This document shows positions 63,913-64,000 of a stretch of DNA of 64,000 bases, one piece after another (position 1 is the first letter of the stretch; the number at the start of each line of letters is the position of its first letter). The notes below the pieces were generated by a model that did not search any database, had not been told where the DNA came from, and saw only the letters and a program-made list of their open reading frames with translations. The position numbers and the translations under genes are program-made. The DNA comes from Nitrosospira multiformis (GTDB lineage: Bacteria > Pseudomonadota > Gammaproteobacteria > Burkholderiales > Nitrosomonadaceae): the NCBI RefSeq assembly GCF_900111585.1, contig NZ_FOHI01000001.1, positions 248,001 to 312,000 on the forward strand, written 5' to 3'.

Positions 63913-64000
63913 AAATTCCGGCTATCCTGTCGCAAGCAGGTACAGTCGAGCATGGCAGCGAATTTAAAAATGAGCCTTATAAAGCTCATTTAATCCACCG

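Overview
The window reads as a chromosomal segment of a betaproteobacterium, most likely an ammonia oxidiser of the Nitrosomonadaceae (Nitrosospira-like). This is inferred from protein flavour and content: a DUF2863 protein, a PEP-CTERM/HAF-repeat protein, ZapD next to CoaE and PilD, the radC-rpmB-rpmG block facing coaBC-dut, and a czcCBA-type metal pump. No rRNA, tRNA or CRISPR array was seen. Both window edges cut genes.

Layout. 1-9.9 kb: end of a YihY/BrkB membrane protein; a minus-strand exopolysaccharide-type group (an unusual glycosyltransferase/flavoprotein fusion, an amidohydrolase, a GT4 glycosyltransferase); a zinc alcohol dehydrogenase; a histidinol-phosphatase-like enzyme; small membrane proteins. 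10-13.9 kb: SDR-DoxX, DUF2269, isochorismatase-like hydrolase and an acyl desaturase, closed by a very strong bidirectional hairpin. 14-30 kb: housekeeping genes (rpmG, rpmB, radC, coaBC-dut-DUF192, ffh, ypjD, a CorC-like protein, pilD, coaE, zapD, ispD, ispF, tsaB, rimI, type-4 UDG) plus a sigma-54 activator with a damaged GAFTGA loop and an amber-interrupted thpR. 30-39.8 kb: lemA with two TPM-domain genes, a broken PEP-CTERM gene, lplT and alr, then ppiC, bolA, yciI, yciB, msrB and DUF2863.

40.0-43.3 kb is the most novel region. It is a minus-strand, apparently uncharacterised RiPP-like cluster: a PatA-like subtilisin, a small CGGC protein split by a frame switch, a PatG-C-terminal-like protein, and three short Cys-rich precursor-like peptides. 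The peptides share the leader PGFTAE plus a (V/I)xPQ block at fixed spacing. Two of them share a CDC-x6-CxC core. No YcaO, radical SAM, lanthipeptide synthetase or prenyltransferase gene lies inside or beside it.

44-51 kb: a czcI-like/czcCBA heavy-metal RND efflux operon whose pump carries a 9-residue tandem repeat. 51-64 kb: a GMC oxidoreductase fused to a DUF1080 domain, a cupin protein, lon, an intradiol dioxygenase-like protein, a GNAT acetyltransferase, ppa, an alpha/beta hydrolase coupled to a glycerophosphodiesterase, an SGNH hydrolase, a VOC protein, a small zinc-ribbon-like protein, and the decayed remnant of a beta-barrel porin at the right edge.
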